Below, piece after piece: positions 31,002 to 39,394 of a stretch of DNA of 64,000 nucleotides. Both the position numbers and the translations under genes were made by a program. The notes beneath the pieces are model-generated. The model saw only the letters and a program-made list of their open reading frames with translations. It ran no database searches and was not told the DNA's origin. This DNA is from Rhizobium sophorae (GTDB taxonomy: Bacteria; Pseudomonadota; Alphaproteobacteria; Rhizobiales; Rhizobiaceae), in NCBI RefSeq assembly GCF_013087515.1, contig NZ_JABFCN010000009.1, forward strand, positions 1-64,000, read 5' to 3'. Positions within the stretch are counted from its first letter, which is position 1; each line of letters opens with the position of its first letter.

Positions 31002-31796
31002 ATGAAAAGCTTCGAATCCGACAACGGCTCTCGGCAAAATTCGCTTCGTCAGGTACTGCGAAGGCTCGATAGGGCCGAGGGCAGGCAGGCGGTCGCCTTT
31101 CGGCTGGTATTTGCTGCCATTGACGTCGCCATTCTCGCCTTCTTCCTGCTCGGCCCGTACCTGCGATCCGGTCCGTCCTATCTGATTATCGACTATGCGA
31201 TAGCAGTGTGGATCGCCGCCGAGATGGTCGGCCGGGCGGTCGCCGCATTCTCTTTGCGCGAGTGGATTCGGCGGCCGATGACCTGGATCGACTTCGTGGT
31301 GCTGGCCACGCTGTTGCTGCCGGACCTGCTCTACAATTTCGCTTTCCTGCGGATCATGCGGTTCTGGGCGATCGGCACGAGTCCGCTGCTCAAGGACTTG
31401 CTGCGCAAGGCTGGCTATTTATACCTTCTCGACGTCGTCCGGGCGGTGATCAACCTCCTTGTGTTCCTCTTCATGGCAACCGGGTTCGTCTATACGTCCT
31501 TCTTCTACAACAGGGAGGGAAGCGAAGGATTCGTCGATGCGCTGTACTTCACGGTCGCGACGGTGACGACGACGGGATTCGGAGACATCACGCTTCCGGG
31601 AACGCTGGGCAAGCTCACTTCCGTTGTGACGATGATCGTCGGCATTTCCCTATTCGTCAGGCTTGCTCAGGCTGTGGTCCGCCCTCACAAAGTGACCTAT
31701 TCCTGTCACCGATGCGGCCTTCAGCGCCATGACGCCGACGCCGTTCATTGCAAGGCGTGCGGAGAGGTCTTGAACATACCGGACGAGGGATCGTGA
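31002..31796 (+). CDS. Kv-like potassium channel with C-terminal zinc ribbon
   Basis: A 264-residue membrane protein with six helices. S1-S3 lie at about 35-120. A weakly charged S4 (FLRIMRFWAIGTS) has only two or three arginines. Then come S5, a pore loop with selectivity filter TTTGFGD (about 187-193) and S6. After S6, a short cytosolic tail carries CHRCGLQRH and CKACG (about 230-255), a four-Cys zinc ribbon. Potassium conduction is expected; the reduced S4 charge suggests weak voltage sensing, perhaps replaced by zinc or redox control through the ribbon. It is a lone gene with no clear ribosome site, so the exact start is uncertain. Confidence 0.85.
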   Translation: MKSFESDNGSRQNSLRQVLRRLDRAEGRQAVAFRLVFAAIDVAILAFFLLGPYLRSGPSYLIIDYAIAVWIAAEMVGRAVAAFSLREWIRRPMTWIDFVVLATLLLPDLLYNFAFLRIMRFWAIGTSPLLKDLLRKAGYLYLLDVVRAVINLLVFLFMATGFVYTSFFYNREGSEGFVDALYFTVATVTTTGFGDITLPGTLGKLTSVVTMIVGISLFVRLAQAVVRPHKVTYSCHRCGLQRHDADAVHCKACGEVLNIPDEGS

Positions 31797-32138
31797 CCGT
31801 CGATCCTGGCTAGACGATACGCTAGGAATCGCACGCAGTCGTTTGTCTGAGAGGGCGCCCAAGATCGTATCGGGGCAACCAGTGAACGTGGAATCTTGCA
31901 ATTGAGCCACGTCTTCAGGTTGGAGCGCAGCCCCGCAGATGTTGTTGTGCCAGCTCATTGGTTTGCGCCGCCCCGGCGCACCATTTCAAATCGGTCCGTC
32001 GGATTGCAGCCCGCCATACCGGGGGAGCACGCCGCCGCCGACATCATCCTCTCGCGAAAGGATTATCCGCATCGTGGGCTGTTGCTAGACCGGCCGCCAG
32101 TTCATACGTTCTGTCATCCAACCTCACAGGAGCAGAAG
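31797..32138. other. Intergenic region, no gene seen
   Basis: About 340 bases before the second SDR gene. The SDR frame is open upstream (to 31896), but that extension lacks a ribosome site and conserved sequence. No RNA gene or repeat is recognised. Confidence 0.4.
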
Positions 32139-32930
32139 ATGCAGATCGACCTCACAGGCAAGACCGCTCTGGTTACCGGATCCACTGAAGGCATTGGATA
32201 CGCAATCGCCCGCCAGCTCGCGAGGGCGGGTGCGGACGTGGTGGTCAACGGCCGGTCCGAAGAAAAGACCGCGAAGGCCGCCGACCGCCTGAAAGGCGAA
32301 GGCGCCAAGGGAAGCGTGACCGCGGCGGCAGCGGATCTCGCGACCGCTGGCGGATGTGACGCTCTTGTCGCCCAAGTTCCTGACGTGGACATCCTCATCA
32401 ACAACGCGGGCATCTTCCAGCCGCTAGACTTCTTCGATGCGGACGACGAGGTATGGGACCGACACTGGCAGGTGAACGTCATGTCCGCCGTCAGGCTTTC
32501 GCGCGCATATCTTCCGGGCATGCAGAAGCTCGATTGGGGCCGCGTCATCTTCATCGCGTCGGAATCCGGCTTTAACATTCCGGTCGAGATGATCCACTAC
32601 GGTGTCAGCAAGACCGCAGACATCGCGGTTGCTCGCGGCCTTGCCAAGCGCATGGCTGGCACGGGCGTCACCGTGAACTCCGTCCTTCCCGGCCCCACGC
32701 TGTCGGAAGGCGTCGAGGCGATGCTCGCCGAGGAACGTGCGAAGACGGGGAAACCGATCGAGGAGGTGGCGGCGGACTTCGTCAAGAAGCACCGCGCCGG
32801 TTCGATCATCCAACGCGCCGCGAGCGTCGAGGAAATAGCCAATCTCGTCACCTATCTCGCCTCCCCTTTGGCGTCCGCAACGACTGGAGCTTCGATGCGC
32901 GTGGACGGAGGCCTGATCGACACGCTCTGA
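32139..32930 (+). CDS. Short-chain dehydrogenase/reductase (SDR)
   Basis: A 263-residue SDR: VTGSTEGIGYAIA (about 11-23), NNAGIFQP (about 87-94), SESG with the catalytic Ser, Tyr-Lys pair in YGVSK (about 152-156), C-terminal GASMRVDGGLIDTL. The N-terminal start after CACAGGAGCAG is secure. The substrate is unknown; the pattern resembles the rhizobial oxidoreductase group often found beside cupin genes. A cupin remnant follows directly, so the pair may once have formed a unit. Confidence 0.9.
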   Translation: MQIDLTGKTALVTGSTEGIGYAIARQLARAGADVVVNGRSEEKTAKAADRLKGEGAKGSVTAAAADLATAGGCDALVAQVPDVDILINNAGIFQPLDFFDADDEVWDRHWQVNVMSAVRLSRAYLPGMQKLDWGRVIFIASESGFNIPVEMIHYGVSKTADIAVARGLAKRMAGTGVTVNSVLPGPTLSEGVEAMLAEERAKTGKPIEEVAADFVKKHRAGSIIQRAASVEEIANLVTYLASPLASATTGASMRVDGGLIDTL

Positions 32931-32939
32931 CGAACTTCA

Positions 32940-33331
32940 CCGACCGGCCACTGCACCGTCTTCGTCGGAAGTTGTCTCCGCGATGCGCTGCGGTGGCGGG
33001 CTATTTTGGCGGCAGCACTACCATTCCGGTGCCCATGAAGTGCTGGGAATTGCACTTGGTAGCGCCACGCTGCTGATTGGTGGTCCCGGCGGTCAAGCAA
33101 TAGCGGTGGCGGCCGGAGACTGTCTGGTGCTTCCAGCCGGGACAGGCCATCAGAATCTCGGCTGCACGTCGAACCTCCAGGTCATCGGCGCTTATCCTAA
33201 GGGACAGCATGCCGACATTCAGACTTCGGCTGCTTCAAGCGAAACGCTAACGAAAATGTCGTCGGTACCTCATACCCCACGCCGATCCCGTTCAAAGACC
33301 ATCGGGATTTCTCATCGAGAAATGGCGGTAG
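32940..33331 (+). pseudogene. Cupin (YjlB-like) pseudogene
   Basis: The core HYHSGAHEVLGIALGSATLL, then GGPGGQAIAVAAGDCLVLPAGTGHQN and VIGAYPKGQHADIQTS, is clearly a YjlB-like cupin with its metal-binding His/Glu/His residues. The N-terminal third is missing or unrecognisable. Near 33265 a frameshift occurs: the expected C-terminus PHADPVQRPSGFLIEKW continues in another frame to a stop at 33329. With both ends damaged it is unlikely to be functional. Confidence 0.7.
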
Positions 33332-33540
33332 CAGGCTTGCCGCGTTCGCTGATCTGATCGACTCCGCCCCCATCAGCACCACGCCGGCAGCAAAAAGCGA
33401 GGCCTGCACCTATGCCGTGGTATGGCTTGTCCTGTCCCTCGGCCCCACTCGTCCTTACCCCTCGACCAATCGATCGCAAGCACGCCTCCATGTAGCGTCG
33501 TCGATGCCGTGTTTGAGGCGGCGGTCAGAAGGAGACGAAC

Positions 33541-34476
33541 ATGAACCTTGAGACAAAGATGAGCCTGGAAAACACCGCACGCACCGGCAGACCTCCGCTC
33601 GACGAATTGGTTCCGTCGCGCTACGCGGTGCGGGTCGGCGAGATTGAGGTGCTGGTGGTCAGCGATGGAGTGCTACCGCTCCCTACCGCGATGCTGGGAC
33701 ACAACATCGATCCCGCCGTCCGAGCGGCCTGGCTGAAAGACATGTTCCTGCCAGCGGATGCTTTCGACTGGGCGCTGAACGTGGTCGTGGTGCGCAGCGG
33801 CGACCAGACCATCCTCCTCGACGCCGGGCTGGGGATCGACCCGGACCTGCACCTGCCGCGCGCCGGGCAGCTGATCAAGCGGTTGGAGGCCGCCGGCATC
33901 GATCTTGCGTCGGTGACCGACGTGGTGCTGACTCACATGCATATGGACCACATTGGCGGATTGCTCGTCGACGGGGTGAAGGACCAGCTGCGTCCGGACC
34001 TGCGGATCCACGTGGCGGCGGCCGAGGTCAAATTCTGGGAGGCGCCCGATTTCTCCCGGGTCTCCATGCCACCGGGGTTCCCGGACGCGCTTCGCGCTAC
34101 CGCCAAGCGGTTCGCCAAGGAGTATCGCAGCCATCTCAGGCTGTTCGATGATGAGTACGAGGTGGCGCCGGGCGTGGTCGTCCATCGCACGGGCGGCCAC
34201 ACCCCGGGGCATAGCGTGATCCGCCTGACGTCCGGCGGCGAGCGGCTAATGTTTGCCGGCGACGCCGTGTTCGCGGTCGGGTTTGAACATCCCGACTGGT
34301 TCAACGGTTTCGAACATGACCCCGAGGAGGCGGCGCGCGTTCGGGTTCGTCTTTTGCGCGAACTGGCGGAGACCGGCGAGCAGCTGGTGGCGACTCACCT
34401 GCCGTTCCCGTCCGTCGGCCGGGTGGCGGTCGACGGCGACGCCTTTCGTTGGGTGGCGGCCTTCTGGGACTACTGA
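33541..34476 (+). CDS. MBL-fold metallo-hydrolase
   Basis: A 311-residue metallo-beta-lactamase-fold protein. The dinuclear zinc motif THMHMDHIGG (HxHxDH) is near 130-139, GGHTPGHS near 219-226, the bridging Asp in FAGDAVF near 240 and the last His in ATHLPFPSVG near 287. The architecture is that of the AHL-lactonase-like/quinol-oxidising MBL group, so lactone hydrolysis is a possibility but unproven. No signal peptide. GAAGGAG stands before the ATG. It is isolated, about 200 bases after the cupin remnant. Confidence 0.88.
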   Translation: MNLETKMSLENTARTGRPPLDELVPSRYAVRVGEIEVLVVSDGVLPLPTAMLGHNIDPAVRAAWLKDMFLPADAFDWALNVVVVRSGDQTILLDAGLGIDPDLHLPRAGQLIKRLEAAGIDLASVTDVVLTHMHMDHIGGLLVDGVKDQLRPDLRIHVAAAEVKFWEAPDFSRVSMPPGFPDALRATAKRFAKEYRSHLRLFDDEYEVAPGVVVHRTGGHTPGHSVIRLTSGGERLMFAGDAVFAVGFEHPDWFNGFEHDPEEAARVRVRLLRELAETGEQLVATHLPFPSVGRVAVDGDAFRWVAAFWDY

Positions 34477-34536
34477 TCGCTTGTCGGGTTGGGGTCATAA
34501 AGCGTGTACTCATTGAGTCCACGCTCTATCGATTTG

Positions 34537-34590
34537 TTTCTGCGCAATTCCGGACGCAAAACCGCTATACACTTTTGCTGGAACTGCTCT
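34537..34590 (+). repeat. Rhizobial palindromic repeat, copy A
   Basis: TGCGCAATTCC at the left and GGAACTGC at the right form imperfect arms around CGGACGCAAAACCGC. This is a frequent rhizobial intergenic palindrome. A second copy follows in direct orientation (34593-34647). Confidence 0.7.
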
Positions 34591-34592
34591 TG

Positions 34593-34647
34593 TTTTTGCG
34601 CAATTCCGCTCGCAAAAACCACTACACAGTTTCGTTGGAATTGCTTA
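34593..34647 (+). repeat. Rhizobial palindromic repeat, copy B
   Basis: Same element as 34537-34590 with about 80 percent identity: TGCGCAATTCC, CGCAAAAACC, then TTGGAATTGC. The tandem arrangement of two diverged copies sits between the MBL-fold gene and the transporter gene. Confidence 0.7.
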
Positions 34648-34694
34648 AGTCAGATCCCCTACCCGCCGATCATCCCCGCGCCCCGGAAGACCTC

Positions 34695-35657
34695 TTGGCC
34701 GAAATCGTCAGCCTGCTATTGCCGTTCTTCGGCCTGATCCTGATCGGTTACATCGCCGCCAAGGCGACGAAGCAGCCGGCCGAAGCGCTCGGCTGGCTGA
34801 ACACCTTCATCATCTATGCCGCCCTGCCCGCTCTCTTCTTCAAGCTCGTCTCGCGCACGCCGATCGAGGAGCTCACGCGCGTCGACTTCATCGTCACCGA
34901 TATCGCGGCGACCTATGCGGTCTTCATCCTGCTTTTCGTCATCGGCCGCCTGGTGCACGGCAATTCGCTTGCCGATTGCACCATCCAGTCCTTTGCCGGC
35001 GCCTATGGCAATATCGGCTATATGGGGCCGGGCCTGGCGCTCTTGGCGCTCGGCGAAGGCGCAGCCGTGCCGGTGGCGCTGATCATCTGCTTCGAGAACG
35101 CGCTGCATTTCATCGTGGCGCCGGCGCTGATGGCGGCGGCCGGCGACGACAAGCGTTCGCCCAGTCGGCTCGCCGCCGATATCGTGCGCAAGGTCGCGCT
35201 GCATCCCTTCATTTTGTCGACGGCGCTGGGCTTTGCTGTGGCCGCCTTGCACATCGATCAGCCGTTGGCGTTTCTGCGCCTGGTCGATTATCTCGCCCAG
35301 GCGGCAGCGCCCTGCGCGCTCTTTGCCATGGGCGTGACGCTGGCGCTGCGGCCGCTGAAGCGGATCCCGGCCGAGATCTCCTATATCGTGCCGGCGAAGC
35401 TGATCCTGCATCCGATCGCGGTTTTCATTGCGCTGACGGCGGTTGGTGGTTTCGAGCCGGTCTGGATTCAGGCCGCCGTGCTGCTCGCCTGCCTGCCGAC
35501 GGCGACCAACGTCTTCGTCATCGGCCAGCAATATGGCGTCTGGCAGGAGCGCGCCTCGGCGACGATCCTGATCACGACGGTGTTTTCGGTGGTGAGCGTT
35601 TCGCTCTGGCTGATCGTGATCCGATCAGGCCTTCTTCCGCTTCAGCTTTTCCCGTAG
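34695..35657 (+). CDS. AEC-family (auxin efflux carrier) transporter
   Basis: A 320-residue inner-membrane transporter of the AEC family (ten helices in two halves of five). The N-terminus AEIVSLLLPFFGLILIGYIA and the GAYGNIGYMGPGLALLALG and FAMGVTLALR segments are typical. Bacterial members move malate, malonate or other small acids. The start is TTG at 34695, which gives the usual length and first helix; an ATG-initiated version from 34449 would run through repeat DNA and is rejected. Its last 33 bases overlap the convergent hydroxylase gene. Confidence 0.88.
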   Translation: MAEIVSLLLPFFGLILIGYIAAKATKQPAEALGWLNTFIIYAALPALFFKLVSRTPIEELTRVDFIVTDIAATYAVFILLFVIGRLVHGNSLADCTIQSFAGAYGNIGYMGPGLALLALGEGAAVPVALIICFENALHFIVAPALMAAAGDDKRSPSRLAADIVRKVALHPFILSTALGFAVAALHIDQPLAFLRLVDYLAQAAAPCALFAMGVTLALRPLKRIPAEISYIVPAKLILHPIAVFIALTAVGGFEPVWIQAAVLLACLPTATNVFVIGQQYGVWQERASATILITTVFSVVSVSLWLIVIRSGLLPLQLFP

Positions 35658-36836
35658 CGCATCCGGAATATCGCGAAAGCCGCGGCCGGGCTCGATGCCC
35701 TCGCGCATGACGATGTTGCGCAGCGGCGGTATGGCCGAGAGGATATGCAGCCCGGCAGCACGCAGCATCTGGACGGGCAGGAAATCCGAAAGCAGCGAGC
35801 GGTTGAGAATATCGACACTGGCCGTGCGCGTCATGATATCGGCGCGGCGCCTGCGGTCGAAGCTTTCGCCGGCATCGGCCGGCACCGGCAGCTCCGCCCT
35901 GTCGCAGAGGATATCGGCAAGCGCCATGATATCACGCAGGCTGAGGTTCAGCCCCTGCGCCCCGATCGGCGGGAAGACATGGGCGGCCTCGCCGATCAGC
36001 GCAATGCGTCCTTTGCCGAAACGATGCGCCATCATGCCGGAGAGCGGCCAGACCTGGACGCCCTCCTCGACGCTGACCTTGCCGAGCATGGATTGCATGC
36101 GCGCCTCGACAAGAGCGCCGAGCTCGGTAAGCGGCAATTCCATGCGGCTCGCCGCCTCAGCGGGATCCTGCACCCAGACGAGGCTGGAGCGGCTCCCCGG
36201 CAGCGGCACCTGGGTGAAGGGGCCGTGTCTGGTGTGAAATTCAGTCGAGATGTTCTGGTGCGGCAGCGAATGGGCGAAATTCAGCACCATGGCCGATTGC
36301 GGATAGGACCAGTTGCGCACGGTAATGCCGGATGTCTCGCGCAGCTTCGAGCCGCGGCCATCGGCGCCGACGGCAAAATCGGCCGACAGCGTCTCGCCGC
36401 CGGCCAGCGTGATCGAGACGGCTTCAGCCGATATTTCGAGCGATTCGGCCATATCGGTAAAGCGGGTGATATTGCCCTCGCCGGCTGCGGCCTCTTCGAG
36501 GATATCGATCAGCGCCTTGTTGGGGAAATTGTAGCCGAAGGCATCAAGGCCGACTTCGGCCGCGCGGAAGGTGGTGGTCGGCGCGCGCAGCAGCCGATCG
36601 GTGCCGTCGACGATGCGCATGCTGGTGAGAGGGGCGGTTGCGGAGCGGAGCTTTGCCCAGAGCGCCAGGCGGTCGAGGAAGCGGATAGACTGATCCATCA
36701 GCGCCGTGGTGCGTCGATCCTCTTTCGGAGCGAGGGGTGCCACCAGCGCCACGTTGCGACCGCCGCGCGCAAGCGCGATTGCGGCGATCATGCCGGCGAG
36801 ACCTCCACCGATCACCGCCACTTCGAATGTCTTCAT
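35625..36836 (-). CDS. UbiH/UbiF/Coq6-family FAD monooxygenase
   Basis: A 403-residue flavoprotein: IGGGLAGM in the N-terminal Rossmann fold (9-16), VGADGRGSKLRE near 155-166, and the family motif GEAAHVFPPIGAQGLNLSLRD near 280-300. This is the ubiquinone-biosynthesis hydroxylase group, which hydroxylates the ring of polyprenyl intermediates using FAD, NAD(P)H and oxygen at the inner membrane face. Which ring position it serves cannot be told from sequence. It overlaps the convergent AEC gene by 33 bases. Confidence 0.9.
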   Translation of the reverse strand: MKTFEVAVIGGGLAGMIAAIALARGGRNVALVAPLAPKEDRRTTALMDQSIRFLDRLALWAKLRSATAPLTSMRIVDGTDRLLRAPTTTFRAAEVGLDAFGYNFPNKALIDILEEAAAGEGNITRFTDMAESLEISAEAVSITLAGGETLSADFAVGADGRGSKLRETSGITVRNWSYPQSAMVLNFAHSLPHQNISTEFHTRHGPFTQVPLPGSRSSLVWVQDPAEAASRMELPLTELGALVEARMQSMLGKVSVEEGVQVWPLSGMMAHRFGKGRIALIGEAAHVFPPIGAQGLNLSLRDIMALADILCDRAELPVPADAGESFDRRRRADIMTRTASVDILNRSLLSDFLPVQMLRAAGLHILSAIPPLRNIVMREGIEPGRGFRDIPDALREKLKRKKA

Positions 36837-36875
36837 GCTACTGTTCCGCCATCGTAAAAGGGCGGGCCCCGCCGC

Positions 36876-37388
36876 TTATGCGGCCGGCTTCGCCTGACGG
36901 CGCCAACTATAGCCCTTGCCGGCGTCGGCGTCACGCACCGCCGGCTGATAATGATGGGGAATGGCGGGAAGACGGTTTTCGGAAAGCCGCTTCAATGCCG
37001 TGGCATTGCTGACCGAAAAGCTGTCGATGCCGACGCGCAGCATCAGCGGCACCTGATCGATCAGCACGTCACCGACGGCGCGCAGCTCGTTGGTGTAGCC
37101 GAGGCGCTGGCGCAGCAGCGAGGCATGGCTGAAGGCGCGGCCGTCGTTGAAAGCCGGAAAGGCGACGGCGACGATTTCGAGGCGATAGAGATAGGGCTCC
37201 AGCCGGCGCACGTCGTCCGCCGGCTTGATCAGTACGCCGAGGCCGACATCGTTGCTTTCATCGGCCCTGGCGATCAGTTCGTCGAGACCGAGCAGCGGCT
37301 TCTGCTCCTCGGTCGCCTTCACCTCGTCGGTTTCGATCACCCAGGGATCGTTTTCGACAAAACCGGTTTCTCTCCAGATCTTCGTCAT
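36876..37388 (-). CDS. DUF934 family protein (sulfur-assimilation associated)
   Basis: A 170-residue protein of DUF934 with GLGVLIKPADDVRRLEPYL, FPAFNDGRAFSHASLLRQRLGY (about 78-99) and GYTNELRAVGDVLIDQ. In alpha- and betaproteobacteria this family is encoded directly after the sulfite/nitrite reductase gene, as here. It is thought to assist sulfite or sulfate reduction, but its reaction is unknown. ATG codons at 37391 and 37388 both follow a G-run; 37388 is used. It is the last gene of the cysG-DUF2849-cysI-DUF934 operon. Confidence 0.9.
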   Translation of the reverse strand: MTKIWRETGFVENDPWVIETDEVKATEEQKPLLGLDELIARADESNDVGLGVLIKPADDVRRLEPYLYRLEIVAVAFPAFNDGRAFSHASLLRQRLGYTNELRAVGDVLIDQVPLMLRVGIDSFSVSNATALKRLSENRLPAIPHHYQPAVRDADAGKGYSWRRQAKPAA

Positions 37389-37398
37389 CATCCCCCCC

Positions 37399-39069
37399 TT
37401 ATGCCGCTTCGGCGGCTGAGCCGTAGAGCGCAGTCTTGAACGGCTGCGGTCCGACACGGCGATAAGCGGCGAGGAAGTTCTCGGAATGATCGAGGCGCAG
37501 GCCGAGATAGGTGTCGACGATCGTCTCGATCGCGTCCGTCACCCGGTCCGGCTCGAAGCCGCGGCCGATGATTTCGCCGATCGAGGTATGTTCGTCGCCG
37601 GAGCCGCCGAGCGTGATCTGGTAGAGTTCGGCGCCCTTCTTCTCCACACCGAGCAGGCCGATATGGCCGACATGGTGATGGCCGCAGGCATTGATGCAAC
37701 CGGAGATCTTGATCTTCAGCTCGCCGATCTCGGCCTGGCGTTCGGCGTTGCCGAAGCGGCGGGAGATTTCCTGCGCCAGCGGAATGGAGCGCGCATTGGC
37801 GAGCGCGCAGTAGTCCAGCCCGGGACAGGCAATGATATCGGTGATCAGGCCGGCATTGGCTTCGGCGAGATTGATGGCGACGAGGCCGCGATAGACGGCT
37901 TCGAGATCGGCAAGCGCCACGTGCGGCAGGATCAGGTTCTGCTCATGGCTGACGCGGATTTCGTCGAAGGCATATTCCTCGGCAAGATCAGCGATCGCAT
38001 CCATCTGTGCATCCGAGGCGTCGCCCGGAATGCCGCCGATCGGCTTCAGCGAGATCGTCACCATGCCGTAATCGGGGTTCTTGTGCGGCTGCACGTTCTG
38101 CTGGACCCAGCGGGAGAAACCGGAATCGGCCTTCTTCCAGCGGGCGAGGTTTTCCCAGCCCTCGGCGCGTTCGGGCAGTGCCGGCGGCGCGAAATAGGCA
38201 GCGATCGACTGCACGTCCTTTTCCGGCAGCTTGAGCTCGGTATCCTTCAGCGCGGCGAATTCAGCTTCCACCTGGCGCGTCAGCTCCTCGGTGCCGGTTT
38301 CGTGCACCAGGATCTTGATGCGGGCCTTGTACTTGTTGTCGCGGCGGCCGTGCAGATTGTACACACGCACGATTGCCGTGGTGTAGGAGAGCAGGTCTTC
38401 CTCGGGCAGGAAGTCGCGGATCAGCTTGGCGATCATCGGCGTACGGCCCTGGCCGCCGCCGACATAGACGGCAAAGCCGATCTCTCCCTTGTCATTCGTC
38501 TTCACGTGCAAGCCGATATCATGCACCTGGATTGCGGCGCGGTCACGCTCGGCGCCAGTGACGGCGATCTTGAACTTACGCGGGAGGAAGGAGAATTCCG
38601 GGTGGACCGACGACCACTGGCGCAGGATTTCGGCGTAAGGACGCGGATCGGCGACCTCATCAGCGGCAGCACCGGCAAAGTGATCGGCGGTGACGTTTCT
38701 GATACAGTTGCCCGAGGTCTGCAGCGCATGCATTTCAACGCTGGCAAGGTCGGCCAGCGCATCGGGAATGTCGGACAGCTTCGGCCAGTTGAACTGCAGG
38801 TTCTGGCGCGTGGTGAAGTGGCCATAACCGCGGTCGTAGGTGCGGGCGATATGGGCGAGCATGCGCAGCTGGCGCGAGCTCAGCGTGCCATAGGGAATGG
38901 CAATGCGCAGCATGTAGGCGTGGAGCTGCAGGTAGACGCCGTTCATCAGGCGCAGCGGCTTGAACGCGTCCTCGGCGAGCTCGCCGGAAAGGCGGCGCTG
39001 GACCTGATCGCGAAACTGCTCGACGCGCTCGGTAACAAAGGCATGGTCAAATTCGTCGTAACGGTACAT
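37399..39069 (-). CDS. cysI: Sulfite/nitrite reductase, siroheme-[4Fe-4S] hemoprotein
   Basis: A 556-residue reductase made of two nitrite/sulfite ferredoxin-like half repeats. The siroheme/[4Fe-4S] cysteines appear as ACPGLDYC (about 425-432) and SGCINACGHH (about 463-472). HFTTRQNLQFNW near the N-terminus is a substrate/siroheme-contacting segment. It reduces sulfite to sulfide for cysteine synthesis, with ferredoxin or a flavoprotein as donor; a nitrite-reducing role is less likely given the neighbours. The start at 39069 follows GAGGAAG; an extension to 39321 would overlap the DUF2849 gene. Siroheme is made by the cysG product of the same operon. Confidence 0.93.
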   Translation of the reverse strand: MYRYDEFDHAFVTERVEQFRDQVQRRLSGELAEDAFKPLRLMNGVYLQLHAYMLRIAIPYGTLSSRQLRMLAHIARTYDRGYGHFTTRQNLQFNWPKLSDIPDALADLASVEMHALQTSGNCIRNVTADHFAGAAADEVADPRPYAEILRQWSSVHPEFSFLPRKFKIAVTGAERDRAAIQVHDIGLHVKTNDKGEIGFAVYVGGGQGRTPMIAKLIRDFLPEEDLLSYTTAIVRVYNLHGRRDNKYKARIKILVHETGTEELTRQVEAEFAALKDTELKLPEKDVQSIAAYFAPPALPERAEGWENLARWKKADSGFSRWVQQNVQPHKNPDYGMVTISLKPIGGIPGDASDAQMDAIADLAEEYAFDEIRVSHEQNLILPHVALADLEAVYRGLVAINLAEANAGLITDIIACPGLDYCALANARSIPLAQEISRRFGNAERQAEIGELKIKISGCINACGHHHVGHIGLLGVEKKGAELYQITLGGSGDEHTSIGEIIGRGFEPDRVTDAIETIVDTYLGLRLDHSENFLAAYRRVGPQPFKTALYGSAAEAA

Positions 39070-39077
39070 CGTCTTCC

Positions 39078-39392
39078 TCAGACTGCAATGAATTCGGGAT
39101 CGGCAGGAGCGTAGCCCGGGGCATATTCCATGGTCGGGCCCTGTGCGCGGATGCGCTCGCGAAGGCGAAGCGGCCAGAGAATGCCGTTGGTTTCCTGAAC
39201 GTCGACGACGGCGACGTCGACGACCTCGTTGTCGGCATAGGATTTCTTGCCGATCGCCTCCAGCGCCGCAACGGCCTCGGCATGACGGGCAACGAGCGCC
39301 TCCTGCAGCGAGGTGGACCACTTGCCGTTCGCATCCAGCCAGACGGCAATGCCGTCCGTCAGCCGGTTGGCGGTCAGAACCTTGTCACCCAT
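39078..39392 (-). CDS. DUF2849 family protein
   Basis: A 104-residue protein of DUF2849: VLTANRLTDGIAVWLDANGKW, then a helical ALVARHAEAVAALE segment and GPTMEYAPGYAPADPEF at the C-terminus. The family occurs in alphaproteobacteria between cysG and the sulfite reductase gene, as here (2 bases after cysG and 8 before cysI). It probably acts in the same process, perhaps as a small accessory or electron-transfer partner; the reaction is unknown. Confidence 0.9.
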   Translation of the reverse strand: MGDKVLTANRLTDGIAVWLDANGKWSTSLQEALVARHAEAVAALEAIGKKSYADNEVVDVAVVDVQETNGILWPLRLRERIRAQGPTMEYAPGYAPADPEFIAV

Positions 39393-39394
39393 AT

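Noticed and set aside
37486..39114. 542-codon plus-strand frame
   Set aside because: Antisense to the sulfite reductase gene; composition is an artefact of third-position GC bias.
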